Under the pieces are notes generated by a model, which was not told where the DNA came from, made no database searches, and saw nothing but the letters and a program-made list of their open reading frames with translations. The translations under genes and the position numbers were made by a program. From Chitinophaga sp. H8 (GTDB taxonomy: Bacteria; Bacteroidota; Bacteroidia; Chitinophagales; Chitinophagaceae), in assembly GCF_040567655.1 (NCBI RefSeq), contig NZ_JBEXAC010000002.1, positions 1,674,001-1,738,000 of the forward strand: a stretch of 64,000 nucleotides of DNA, given 5' to 3'. The number at the start of each line of letters is the position of its first letter. Within the stretch, counting starts at the first letter, position 1. This document shows, piece by piece, positions 1-9,200 of the stretch.

Positions 1-1582
1 CAAATCCGTGCGTGAACTCATGCCCTATTACTGCAATAATACCACCATAGTTAATGGCATCGTCTGCATCCGGATTAAAGAACGGTGGCTGCAAAATACC
101 CGCAGGGAATACCACTTCGTTGTTCAACGGATTATAATAAGCATTCACCGTTTGTGGTGTCATAAACCATTCACTTTTATCCACCGGCTTTCCTATTTTA
201 TTCAAAGCGTCCTGGTGTGCATACAAGGCGGCTGCCATTACATTTTCAATCAACGTACCGGGTTCAATGTTGATGGAGGAATAATCTTTCCATTTGTCAG
301 GATACCCGATTTTATAGGTAAAGGAAGCCAGTTTCTTGCGGGCCATCACTTTAGTAGAATCGCCCATCCAGGTAAGTTTATCAATTCTTTCTCCATAAAC
401 TTTCCGTACATTTTCAATCATCTCGGAAACTTTCTGTTTGGAGCTTTCCGGGAAATACTTTTTGGCAAATAATTTACCCAGCGGCATACCCATTTGACCG
501 TCTGTAGAACGGATAGCTCTTTCTTCACGGGTTTTCTGGGTTTTTGTGCCACGCATTACAGTAGCAAAGAAGCGGAAATTTTCCGCATCATATTGCTTGG
601 GCAATAAGCCTGCAAAGTGGGTGATCAGCTGCCAGCGGGTATATAATTTAAGCGTTTCCAGCGGGGTGCTTTTCAACAGGGCGCCGGCATTTTTCAAATA
701 AGGCTTGTTCTGCAATATCAGCGTATCTGTTTTAAGACCCTGTGCACTGGCAAATGCATCCCAGTTGAATTGAGGTGCCAGTGTTTTTAATTCTCCATAA
801 GCTGCTTTATTGTACGTTTTCTGCGGATCACGCAGCTCTACGTTGGTCAGCTGAATCTTAGCCAGTTTAGTTTCAAAATCCAGGATGGTTTTCCCCGGAT
901 TGGCATCCTGCATACCTGCCATGCCGAATATTTTATCTACGTGCTGTACAAACTCCGTACGTACTTTTGCGGTGTTGGAATCCGGCCGTTCATAGTAGCT
1001 CTTCTCGCCCAGGCTCAAACCACTCTGTGCCTGATACACCGCATTCATTTTACTATTTTTAGCATCCGCATCTACACCAAAGCCCACGAAAGTAGATACG
1101 CCTATTTTCTGCATTTCTCCTGCTACCTGTGCCAGGTCATCCAGTGATTTAATGGCATTGATCTTATCAAGATAAGGCTGCAGTGGTGTAATGCCCCGCT
1201 TTTCGATGGTAGCGGTATCCAGGTAGGAGGTGTAGTAATCAGCAATCTGCTGCTCTTCCGTACCTTTCTTGAGATTCTTTTGCTGGGTAATTTCAGCAAT
1301 AATGCTCTTCAATCTTACTTCCTTGTTCTCCTTGTCAAGTACGTTAAAAGCACCCCAGCGGCTCTCTGTAGCAGGAACAGGGTTGTGCTTTTTCCAGTTA
1401 CCGTTTACAAATTCATCAAAATCATCGCAGGGTTTGTAGCTGGAGTCAATAGAGCTCAGATCAAAAGCAGGTACTTTGGTAGTGTCGCCGCCCTCATTTT
1501 TTGGGGAGGTGTTGGTGTTGCAGGCTGCCACGGTTACCATTGCAGCAAGCAATGGCAGCTTTACAGCATAAATTTTATTCAT
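1..1582 (-). CDS. M13 family metallopeptidase (PepO/neprilysin-like), 3' end outside window
   Basis: This is a zinc endopeptidase of the M13 (neprilysin/PepO) family, expected to cut short peptides in the periplasm or at the outer membrane. I read it directly from the minus strand, starting with the ATG at 1582-1580. The N-terminus is a lipoprotein signal ending in VAAC with the lipidated cysteine at residue 21. It is followed by the family's typical opening (FVNGNWKK near residue 65) and the long helical M13 N-terminal domain. The zinc motif HEFTH is in frame at residues 521-525, encoded at about positions 8-22, so the second zinc-ligand glutamate and the C-terminus lie beyond base 1. M13 proteins are about 680 residues, so roughly 150 residues are missing. 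The family call is firm; the substrate is unknown. Confidence 0.93.
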   Translation of the reverse strand, partial: MNKIYAVKLPLLAAMVTVAACNTNTSPKNEGGDTTKVPAFDLSSIDSSYKPCDDFDEFVNGNWKKHNPVPATESRWGAFNVLDKENKEVRLKSIIAEITQQKNLKKGTEEQQIADYYTSYLDTATIEKRGITPLQPYLDKINAIKSLDDLAQVAGEMQKIGVSTFVGFGVDADAKNSKMNAVYQAQSGLSLGEKSYYERPDSNTAKVRTEFVQHVDKIFGMAGMQDANPGKTILDFETKLAKIQLTNVELRDPQKTYNKAAYGELKTLAPQFNWDAFASAQGLKTDTLILQNKPYLKNAGALLKSTPLETLKLYTRWQLITHFAGLLPKQYDAENFRFFATVMRGTKTQKTREERAIRSTDGQMGMPLGKLFAKKYFPESSKQKVSEMIENVRKVYGERIDKLTWMGDSTKVMARKKLASFTYKIGYPDKWKDYSSINIEPGTLIENVMAAALYAHQDALNKIGKPVDKSEWFMTPQTVNAYYNPLNNEVVFPAGILQPPFFNPDADDAINYGGIIAVIGHEFTHGF

Positions 1583-1748
1583 ACATCAAACAGGTTTAGT
1601 ATTTAAAGTTATGGAAAACCCCCGATCTTACGGAATAGCTTTTTTATAAACGGCGGGGGACATGGCAGGTTGGCAGCCCCTCTCAACTCTTCCATCGGAT
1701 AAACGGTAAAATTTAGGTAGGTTTGTGGAACTAAAAACAAGTGCAGAT

Positions 1749-2255
1749 ATGACGTCCCGCTTAGGATTTTTCAGATTTTTGAGTACAGTTAATTTGCTGA
1801 TAGCCAGTTTCTTTTTATTTATCATGCTGATGGCACTGCTGATGATGCCCTCATTAACCCCTATACTCATTTTTGCACTCATCACAGGGGCCGTGGTCAT
1901 CCATAGCATCCTGTCGCTGGCGCTGCAAAAGAGCCTGGTAAATCCGGAAGTGCCCTTAAAGTCTAACACCCCCGGAGGTATCAAGATCATGGGCTTTATG
2001 GCCATGTTTTACGGCATATTACTGGTTACCAACGGCTGGGTGGGATTAACCAATCTGGACGAAATGCTGAATCAAACGATGAAGCAGATGCCTAAGCAAC
2101 AACCAGCTCCGGATATGGCTACTATGCGTTCTCTCCTCCGTGGCTTTCTGATTTTCTTCCTGATACATGCTGCGGGAGTGATCGCCAACTGCGCCCTATC
2201 TTTTTCATTGCTGAGAAAATGGCAGGCCTCCCAACAGGAGAAAAAAATTGATTAA
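1749..2255 (+). CDS. Small integral membrane protein of unknown function
   Basis: A 168-residue protein with four predicted membrane segments: two in the first 70 residues, one near residues 80-100 and one near 135-160. A Met/Gln/Pro-rich soluble stretch lies between the third and fourth. An in-frame ATG 24 bases upstream (1725) overlaps a TAGGTTTG box (1718-1725) that resembles a Bacteroidota -7 element, so I prefer the ATG at 1749. I do not recognise a family. It is divergent from the M13 peptidase and is followed by rarA after a repeat-filled gap. Confidence 0.7.
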   Translation: MTSRLGFFRFLSTVNLLIASFFLFIMLMALLMMPSLTPILIFALITGAVVIHSILSLALQKSLVNPEVPLKSNTPGGIKIMGFMAMFYGILLVTNGWVGLTNLDEMLNQTMKQMPKQQPAPDMATMRSLLRGFLIFFLIHAAGVIANCALSFSLLRKWQASQQEKKID

Positions 2256-2263
2256 TAAGCTGA

Positions 2264-2329
2264 GAGCTGCAAGCCATGAGCTTAAAGCCTATCCGATGAA
2301 GGAAGCTCGAAGCTCATGGCTCGAAGCTC
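2264..2329. repeat. Imperfect inverted repeat rich in AGCTC
   Basis: Two 20-base arms, 2264-2283 and 2310-2329, are reverse complements with three mismatches. The left arm reads GAGCTGCAAGCCATGAGCTT. The gap between the membrane protein gene and rarA is composed largely of AGCTC/GAGCT permutations. It resembles, but is not identical to, the TTAGCT repeats at 6055-6240 and 11868-12012. Confidence 0.55.
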
Positions 2330-2348
2330 GTAGCTCAAAACATAACAT

Positions 2349-3605
2349 ATGCAACCATTAGCAGAGCGGATAAGACCTGTTACATTAGATGAGTTGGTGG
2401 GGCAGGAACATCTTACCGGTAAGGATAGTATTTTAAGGAAGGCGCTGGAACAGGGTACGATCCCCTCTATGATCCTCTGGGGGCCTCCGGGGGTGGGTAA
2501 AACCACCATTGCCAATATCATTGCACATACACTACAGATGCCCTTCTATACCCTCAGTGCCGTATCGGCAGGGGTAAAAGAAGTGCGGGAAGTAATAGAA
2601 ATAGCCCGGCGCCAGCAACATGCGGTACTTTTTATCGATGAAATCCACCGCTTTAATAAAGGACAACAGGATGCTTTACTGGGTGCAGTGGAGAAAGGTA
2701 TTATTACACTCATTGGTGCCACTACGGAAAATCCCTCTTTTGAAGTAAATGCGGCGGTATTGTCCCGTAGCCAGGTATATGTGCTCAAACCATTAGGACC
2801 GGAACAGCTGTTGCAGTTACTACAGCAGGCCATGGACCGGGACGAATGGCTGCGTACTAAAAATATTGAACTGAAAGAAACGACGGCCCTGTTTAATATT
2901 GCCGGGGGAGATGCCCGTAAACTGCTTAACCTGTTTGAACTGGTCGTAAATACCTTGCAGGAAGATCCGGTAGTGATAACAGATCAGAAAGTAATGGATA
3001 TTGCCCAGCAACGGGTGGCTATCTATGATAAAACCGGAGAACAGCATTACGATATCATTTCTGCTTTTATCAAATCTATCAGGGGCAGCGATCCCAACGC
3101 AGCGGTATACTGGCTGGCACGGATGATAGAAGGTGGGGAAGATGTGAAATTCATTGCCCGCCGCCTGGTAATATTGGCATCCGAAGATATCGGTAATGCA
3201 AATGCCAATGCGCAATTGCTGGCTACCAGCTGCTTCCAGGCCGTGAATATGATTGGTTATCCGGAATCACGCATCATCCTGTCGCAATGTGTTACTTACC
3301 TGGCTGCATCTCCCAAAAGTAATGCGGCGTATATGGCTATTAGTAAGGCACAGTCTATTGTGTCCCAAACCGGTGACCTCCCGGTGCCGATGCATATCAG
3401 AAATGCCCCAACGAAACTGATGAAGGAAATGGGGTATAGCAAGGGATACAATTATTCGCACGACAACGAAAATAATTTTGCCCCGCAGGAATATATGCCG
3501 GATGCTATCCGGAATACCAAACTTTATGACCCCGGTAAAAATCCCCGGGAAGATGAGCTGCGGAAACACCTGCGTCAGCTTTGGAAAGACAAATACAATT
3601 ATTAA
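2349..3605 (+). CDS. rarA: Replication-associated recombination protein A (RarA/MgsA), AAA+ ATPase
   Basis: A 418-residue AAA+ ATPase of the RarA/MgsA/WRNIP1 family, which acts at stalled replication forks and single-strand DNA ends. The N-terminus carries the family signature ([20 protein letters not shown]). Walker [10 protein letters not shown] is at residues 45-53 and Walker B FIDEIH ends at residue 100. The C-terminal half has the family's tetramerisation region, with motifs such as [17 protein letters not shown]. The length is normal for the family. It is monocistronic and converges with pbpC; a hairpin at 3649-3679 lies between the two stop codons. Confidence 0.96.
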   Translation: MQPLAERIRPVTLDELVGQEHLTGKDSILRKALEQGTIPSMILWGPPGVGKTTIANIIAHTLQMPFYTLSAVSAGVKEVREVIEIARRQQHAVLFIDEIHRFNKGQQDALLGAVEKGIITLIGATTENPSFEVNAAVLSRSQVYVLKPLGPEQLLQLLQQAMDRDEWLRTKNIELKETTALFNIAGGDARKLLNLFELVVNTLQEDPVVITDQKVMDIAQQRVAIYDKTGEQHYDIISAFIKSIRGSDPNAAVYWLARMIEGGEDVKFIARRLVILASEDIGNANANAQLLATSCFQAVNMIGYPESRIILSQCVTYLAASPKSNAAYMAISKAQSIVSQTGDLPVPMHIRNAPTKLMKEMGYSKGYNYSHDNENNFAPQEYMPDAIRNTKLYDPGKNPREDELRKHLRQLWKDKYNY

Positions 3606-3648
3606 TCAAAGCCAGGATGCCTGTACTTGCGGCAGACTGAAATGATAG

Positions 3649-3679
3649 GGTGATGATGGATCAGGGATCAGTCATCACC
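3649..3679 (+). terminator. Possible rarA terminator
   Basis: Perfect 8-bp arms GGTGATGA (3649-3656) and TCATCACC (3672-3679) are followed by TTTTCCTTTCTT on the plus strand. The structure overlaps the last codons of the convergent pbpC gene. The loop is 15 bases, so this is moderate evidence. Confidence 0.5.
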
Positions 3680-6046
3680 TTTTCCTTTCTTCAGTATTTC
3701 AAAAGACTGCTGGATCTGTTCCCCGTTTTCATCTACCAGCGTAATGGTATGCCTTCCAGGTGCAGGACGCAGGGCCAGCTGATGAAACTCCACCGTGGTG
3801 CCAACAAAATTATTATCCAGGTGCCAGTAAATGGTGGCACTGCTATTGCGATGGGTGGCAGTGAAAATGGTTTGCCCTGGCTTGCCGTCTATTTCTATAG
3901 GTACGTATATTTTAGAGTTGGGCCTGGGGTAGATCAGTTCCATAGGTGCCTTGTCCTGGTTTAAGGTAGCCAGGCAGTCTGGCTTGTAAGGTGGCAGTGG
4001 CTGATAATAGTTTTTGCTGCGGTAGTAAAACTCCATAGAAGGGGGTAACACAAACCAGGACTTATGTTGCATCATAGAGGGGGCTTCACAGTTTTCCGTT
4101 ACCCGCCATTGCCCGGTATGATCCAGGTGAATCAACTGATGATAGGGACACACACCGGTGCGCAGACCCGCGGCGGGCACCCAGATAGAATCCTTTTCAT
4201 TACACAGCTCGCTGGCCCGGTAACCGCTTTTATGGCATACTTCTATTTTACGCAGCTTGTCATAAGGGGTGGTAAACCAGCTGCCGGTATGCAGCAACCG
4301 GAAAATATCAAACATGACCGGTGCAGCAGTGGCCACGCCTATCAGACCTGGCCGCCCTTCTCCATCTGCATTGCCTACCCATACGGCTACTACATATTGT
4401 GGCGTAACGCCAATGGCCCATCCATCCCGGAAGCCAAAGCTGGTACCAGTTTTCCAGGCTACCCGCTGCGAAGAAGAAAACTGCTGCCAGAGCATTTCCT
4501 CTCCGGGCCGCATTACTTCTTCCATTGCCTGAAAGGTATGCCAGATGGCGCCTGCATCAAGAATACCATCCTTTGAAGGTGTATATTGAGATACCCGCTG
4601 TATATCATTACGGTAGTTGGGAGGATGAATATCATCCAGATCATACTTGCCACGATATTGTTCCATATGTCCCAGTGTACGGGCCAGACTGGCATACATA
4701 CCTGCCATTTCCCAGAGCGTGGTTTCTGCGCCTCCCAGAATGATGGATAGCCCGTAGTGGTCGGAAGGCTGATTCATTGTGGTGATACCCAGTCTTTTCA
4801 GCAGGTCATGAAAACGTTCATAACGGTATTGCTGTAGCATACGTACTACCGGAATATTCAGTGAGCGTGATAATGCCCTGGAGGCAGGCACGGCGCCATC
4901 GTATCCCAGGTCAAAATTTTGTGGGGTATAACCGGCAATCTGTGTGGGAATATCTGCTACCAGGGTGTTGGGCAGTATCATCCCATCGCTCAGCATGGCA
5001 GCATACAGGATGGGTTTAAGGGTACTGCCCGGACTCCGCCGGGCCTGGATAATATCTACGTGGCTCTCCATTTCCGGATCGGAAGGATTATAAACATTCC
5101 CTACATAGGCCAGTGTATTGCCGGTTTCCACATCCAGTACCAGCGCTGCGGCATTATTGATGCCATTGGCTTTATAGGCAGCATTATAACGTTCCGTGAT
5201 GCCGGTTACATTTCTTTGCAGCGCAGCATCCAGCGTGGTTTGTATCCGGGTACTGGTCTTTCCTTTTTGCCGCGTATAATCCTGCCTGAATTTGTCCAGC
5301 AGGTGGGGGGCCCATTGTGGTAAGGGTAATGGCTGGTCAGGTAGTGGCTCCAGTTTGGCAAGCTGGCAGGTAGTGCTGTCAATAGTATGATTACGCTGGA
5401 GTTTGTCCAGGAGCTGATTGCGTTTATTGTTTAGTGTTTGCCGGTTGCGGCCGGGATGTACCAGTGCAGGGCTGTTGGGCAATACTGCCAGTGCTGCCAT
5501 TTCTCCCCACGACAACTGATTGGCCCTGCGTCCATAATAACGCCAGGATGCTGCTTCCAATCCTACCACATTACCTCCAAAAGGAGCATTGCCGGCATAC
5601 AATGCCAGGATTCCTTTTTTAGAAGTGGAAAACTCCAGCCTGGTAGCCAGTACTACTTCCACCACCTTCTGCCATAAATTACGCGGCTGGTTCCTGGATA
5701 AACGGATCACCTGCATAGTAAGGGTGCTGCCTCCGCTTACTACTTTCCTGCCGCCAATGTTTTGTTTTACGGCACGTGCCAGTGCAATGGGATCTACGCC
5801 CCAATGGTAGTAGAAACGCTTGTCTTCATAAGTGGTAATGCATTTAATGAATTTTTCAGGTACCTGTTCATTCACCGGAAAACGCCATTGCCCATCAGGC
5901 GCTATGCTGGCGCTCAACAGGTCTCCGTTGTTATCCTCCACTACATAAGAGGTAGGTGCGGTAAATAGTTGCGAAGGCAAACAGATCACATATAAAATCA
6001 ACAGGACACCACCTGCTGCAAGCCCCCATTTTTTGAATTTGCGCAT
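3668..6046 (-). CDS. pbpC: Penicillin-binding protein 1C (bifunctional glycosyltransferase/transpeptidase)
   Basis: A 792-residue class A PBP of the PbpC type, a periplasmic peptidoglycan polymerase anchored by one N-terminal membrane segment (residues 9-28). The GT51 glycosyltransferase domain has EDKRFYYHWGVD with the catalytic Glu74, and GGSTLTMQ at 105-112. The transpeptidase domain has the SxxK serine Ser341 (STLK), SLN at 395-397 and KTG at 532-534. The last ~100 residues (YPRPNSKIYVPIEID onward) are the C-terminal domain specific to PBP1C. It lies downstream of, and on the same strand as, the alpha-2-macroglobulin gene. The same pairing is found in E. coli (yfhM-pbpC), where a role in repairing the wall and trapping proteases after envelope damage has been proposed. 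Confidence 0.96.
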   Translation of the reverse strand: MRKFKKWGLAAGGVLLILYVICLPSQLFTAPTSYVVEDNNGDLLSASIAPDGQWRFPVNEQVPEKFIKCITTYEDKRFYYHWGVDPIALARAVKQNIGGRKVVSGGSTLTMQVIRLSRNQPRNLWQKVVEVVLATRLEFSTSKKGILALYAGNAPFGGNVVGLEAASWRYYGRRANQLSWGEMAALAVLPNSPALVHPGRNRQTLNNKRNQLLDKLQRNHTIDSTTCQLAKLEPLPDQPLPLPQWAPHLLDKFRQDYTRQKGKTSTRIQTTLDAALQRNVTGITERYNAAYKANGINNAAALVLDVETGNTLAYVGNVYNPSDPEMESHVDIIQARRSPGSTLKPILYAAMLSDGMILPNTLVADIPTQIAGYTPQNFDLGYDGAVPASRALSRSLNIPVVRMLQQYRYERFHDLLKRLGITTMNQPSDHYGLSIILGGAETTLWEMAGMYASLARTLGHMEQYRGKYDLDDIHPPNYRNDIQRVSQYTPSKDGILDAGAIWHTFQAMEEVMRPGEEMLWQQFSSSQRVAWKTGTSFGFRDGWAIGVTPQYVVAVWVGNADGEGRPGLIGVATAAPVMFDIFRLLHTGSWFTTPYDKLRKIEVCHKSGYRASELCNEKDSIWVPAAGLRTGVCPYHQLIHLDHTGQWRVTENCEAPSMMQHKSWFVLPPSMEFYYRSKNYYQPLPPYKPDCLATLNQDKAPMELIYPRPNSKIYVPIEIDGKPGQTIFTATHRNSSATIYWHLDNNFVGTTVEFHQLALRPAPGRHTITLVDENGEQIQQSFEILKKGKGDD

Positions 6047-6054
6047 GGAATAAA

Positions 6055-6240
6055 TTAGCTATTAGCTTTTGGCTGTTAGCTTTTAGCTCAAAAAAGAGCT
6101 ATAAACTTCCAGTTAACAGCAGCGAAGGTATAAAGCTAAAGGCAAAAAGCAAATGATGATCGCTTCATCATTTGCTTTTTGCCTTTATTAGCTATTCCCA
6201 AATAGCTTTTATCCGCTTCTATCAGCTAATAGCTAACAGC
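6055..6240. repeat. TTAGCT-type intergenic repeat enclosing a long perfect hairpin
   Basis: The whole gap between the macroglobulin and pbpC genes is repetitive. Its left edge reads AGCTATTAGCTTTTGGCTGT and continues with TTAGC permutations. Its right edge reads CAGCTAATAGCTAACAGC, so the two ends are imperfect inverted copies. In the middle is a perfect hairpin (6137-6187, listed separately). Similar sequence occurs at 11868-12012 and 57955-57985, with a short copy near 35905-35920. The layout resembles a decayed miniature inverted-repeat element, but I see no target-site duplication. Confidence 0.6.
6137..6187. terminator. 23-bp perfect inverted repeat between the macroglobulin and pbpC genes
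   Basis: Arms 6137-6159 and 6165-6187 are exact reverse complements around the five-base loop TCGCT. The core is GGCAAAAAGCAAATGATGA. The right arm contains TTTGCTTTTTGCCTTT and the left arm the matching A-rich sequence, so both strands have U-rich tracts inside the stem but no long tract after it. It could separate the macroglobulin transcript from pbpC, or be the core of a mobile repeat. Confidence 0.5.
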
Positions 6241-9200
6241 TTATTTAACCACTTCCACCCACTTACCCGGTGTGAATGCACTGATCGTATTGTCATACAT
6301 CGCTTCGCACGAAGTAGCCGGGAGGTAATACCTACCCAGGTAGGAAGCATTCAATAGCACATTGTAAGTACGGGTTTTACCTTCTTCAATATTAAAGTAG
6401 GTGTAAACCCGGTCATCACGTATATCCATGTACGTAGATGGTGATGTCTGGAACGCGCTGTCATTTTCCATGAGGCGGGTATTCAGTATCTCCCATCCGG
6501 AAGGGAATATCTGTGAAAGGGCCATTTGCTCATAGTAGCCACGTTTACCAGGATTATGAATGGTAACGGTAGCCATGAAATCAGCGCCTTGTTTCAGCTG
6601 TGCCGGATCCAGCGGTTTACCATCGCGGGTACTGTATTTTACCTGCATAGACAGTATATCTGCATTGTTGGTAGCTTCAGGTTCCTGTCCTGCTTCCGGT
6701 TGTCCCTGGAGGATCAGCCTTACATACAATACATTTTTCCCGTTGTTCTGGATGCTGACATTGCCGGCACTGCCATTAAAGGTAACAGGTAGCTGTGTTA
6801 CATAAGAATCACCGTTGATGTTCCCTTTCACACCATTTAGCTGGTATGCAAAACTCATTTTGCTGCCACCGGCATTGTTTCCACAGAATTTGGCAATGGC
6901 AATCAGTGCATAAGCGGTGGTTTGTGTACTGTACCAGTAATCCCTTGTTAGTTGGGAAGCGATATGTTTTACCATCTCATTGGCACGGTTGCGCTGCCCC
7001 ATAATGGTGAGCGTTTCCAGGATCATGGCATCGTCACGCAAGTCAGAGCCATAAGTACCGCCCAACTGGGTGTATGCCTGCACCTGAGTAGCTATACCCT
7101 GGGTGATAGTATTGGCTACTTCCGGTTGACCGGCCAGCTTATAGGCCGCTGCCAGGCGCCATTTGGCGGCTACCGACAGGTATTTGAATTCTTTTAAGCG
7201 GTTCATCGCACCCAGTTCCGGTGATTTGGCCAGGGCCAGCAGATACAGGCGGTATGACTGGACAAGGTCGCCCCCATAGAAATTGGTGGTATTTGGTGCC
7301 CAGGTGACTGCTTTATTACGCTGGTACTTTTTCCATTGGTCAAGGAAGCCGGGAGGTAAGGTATACCCCAATGCCTGTGCTTCTACCAGGAAGTGCCCGG
7401 CGTAGTTGGTGCCCCACTCGTCGGCCGTACTTTGGCCCGGCCAGTAACTGAGGCCGCCATCTGAAGTCTGGAATCCTTTCAGGCGGTTGATTCCTGCTTT
7501 AATATTGCGGTCTATTTCTGCTTTCTGGCTTTCTTTCAGATCCATCAGCTGGTTCAGTACCAATTGCGGGAATATCCCCGAAGTGGTTTGCTCTACACAG
7601 CCATGCGGATATTGTATCAGGAAGTTCAACCGTTTGCCCAGGTTGAGCGAAGGGATCGTAGATACTTCCAGTACCCCGGAATTGGTACCTGTCATGCCCA
7701 CCGGACTAAATGCGGTATTCCAGCTTTTGCCGCCATCCAAAGTGGTTTCCAGCATATTGGTGATAAGAGGATTGGGATTCCTTACCTGCAGCTCCACTGC
7801 TTCTTCTGCTTTTTCACCACCACTGGTAGCCGTTACCGTTAGCTTGCCTACACCGGTTTGTGGTTTTACTTTTACATCAAAGTATACCATTTGTTCACCC
7901 GGTTGCGCAAAGGTTACTGTTTTGGTACGTTCTCCTACTACTTCAAACAGTGCATTGGCAGAAAGAGTAACATTGGCAGAACGGATATTCTTTTCCAATC
8001 CGAATACTGTTACAGGCAGCTGGATCACTTCCGATGGGCCTAATACCCTTGGTACGGTAGTCAGCAGCATCAGCGGTTTTTTAACGGCTACTGCTTTTTC
8101 TGTAAATCCGTAGGCACCTTCCTGTCCGGCTACGACCATTGCTCTCACCGATCCGATATAAGGGGGTAACTTAAAGTTATGTGTTTGCTGTTGCCCTTTT
8201 TTAAGATAGAATGGTCCCATATAGGTAACCACCGGCTTAAAGCGGTTTGCTTTGGCAGCGCTGGCATTTTTATTCAACCCTTCATCACCACCTATGCTCA
8301 GGATGCGGTCCATATCAGCCCCCCAGGCACCAATCACAAAATCATACAGGTCCCAGGTTTTTACACCCAAGGCTTCCCTGGCATAGAATGAACTATGCGG
8401 GTCAGGTGTTTTAAAACGGGTCAGGTCCAGCAACCCTTCATCTACAATAGCAATCGTATAGGTCATCGCTTTACCATTGGCTTCTCCTACTGTAATGCTG
8501 GCGGCTGTTTCCGGTTTTAAGGTTTCCGGCATCTTAATGGTAGGCTTGAGGATCGTACCCTGGTCTTCTACAGAGATAGGAATCGTTCCATACATACGTA
8601 TTGGGAGGTCGTTCAGTGTTTGTGCATGTGGTTGCAACAAGCTAACGTTTACGTATATATTAGGTGCCATTTCCTTTTCCGCCTTAAACTTAAAAGTGGT
8701 TTGCCCCTGTTTGGTATTTACCCAGAAGGTCTTTATCACTTTACTGCCTGATTCCACGCTGATCAATCCTCTGCCGCCTTCGCTGCTGGGGATGGTCAGG
8801 TTAATATCTTCTCCTGCATTGTATTTGGCTTTGTCGGAGGTGAATACCAGCATGGCTGCTTCAGAAGGGTTATTTTTCTGTACTCTTTCTGCCCATCCCG
8901 GCCAGTCTACATATACAGCTTCTCCGGTAGTATGCCCGCTTTTCAGGTCTTTTACACGCACCAGGTAACGGCCCCAGTCGGGGTAGTTGACCCGCAGGTT
9001 CCACTTGCCTTTACCATTGTGCAGGGTCATGGTTTCTTTAGACAGGAGCTTGTTATAACTATCCTGTGTAAAGTTGCTGTAATCCTCTTCACTTCGGTCC
9101 CACCACCAGCTCCAGCGGATCTTGTACAGCTCTATCTGTACCTCGCTGCTGCCGGATACCAGGTTCCCTTTATCATCTACGTTTACAATATCTACAGGAT

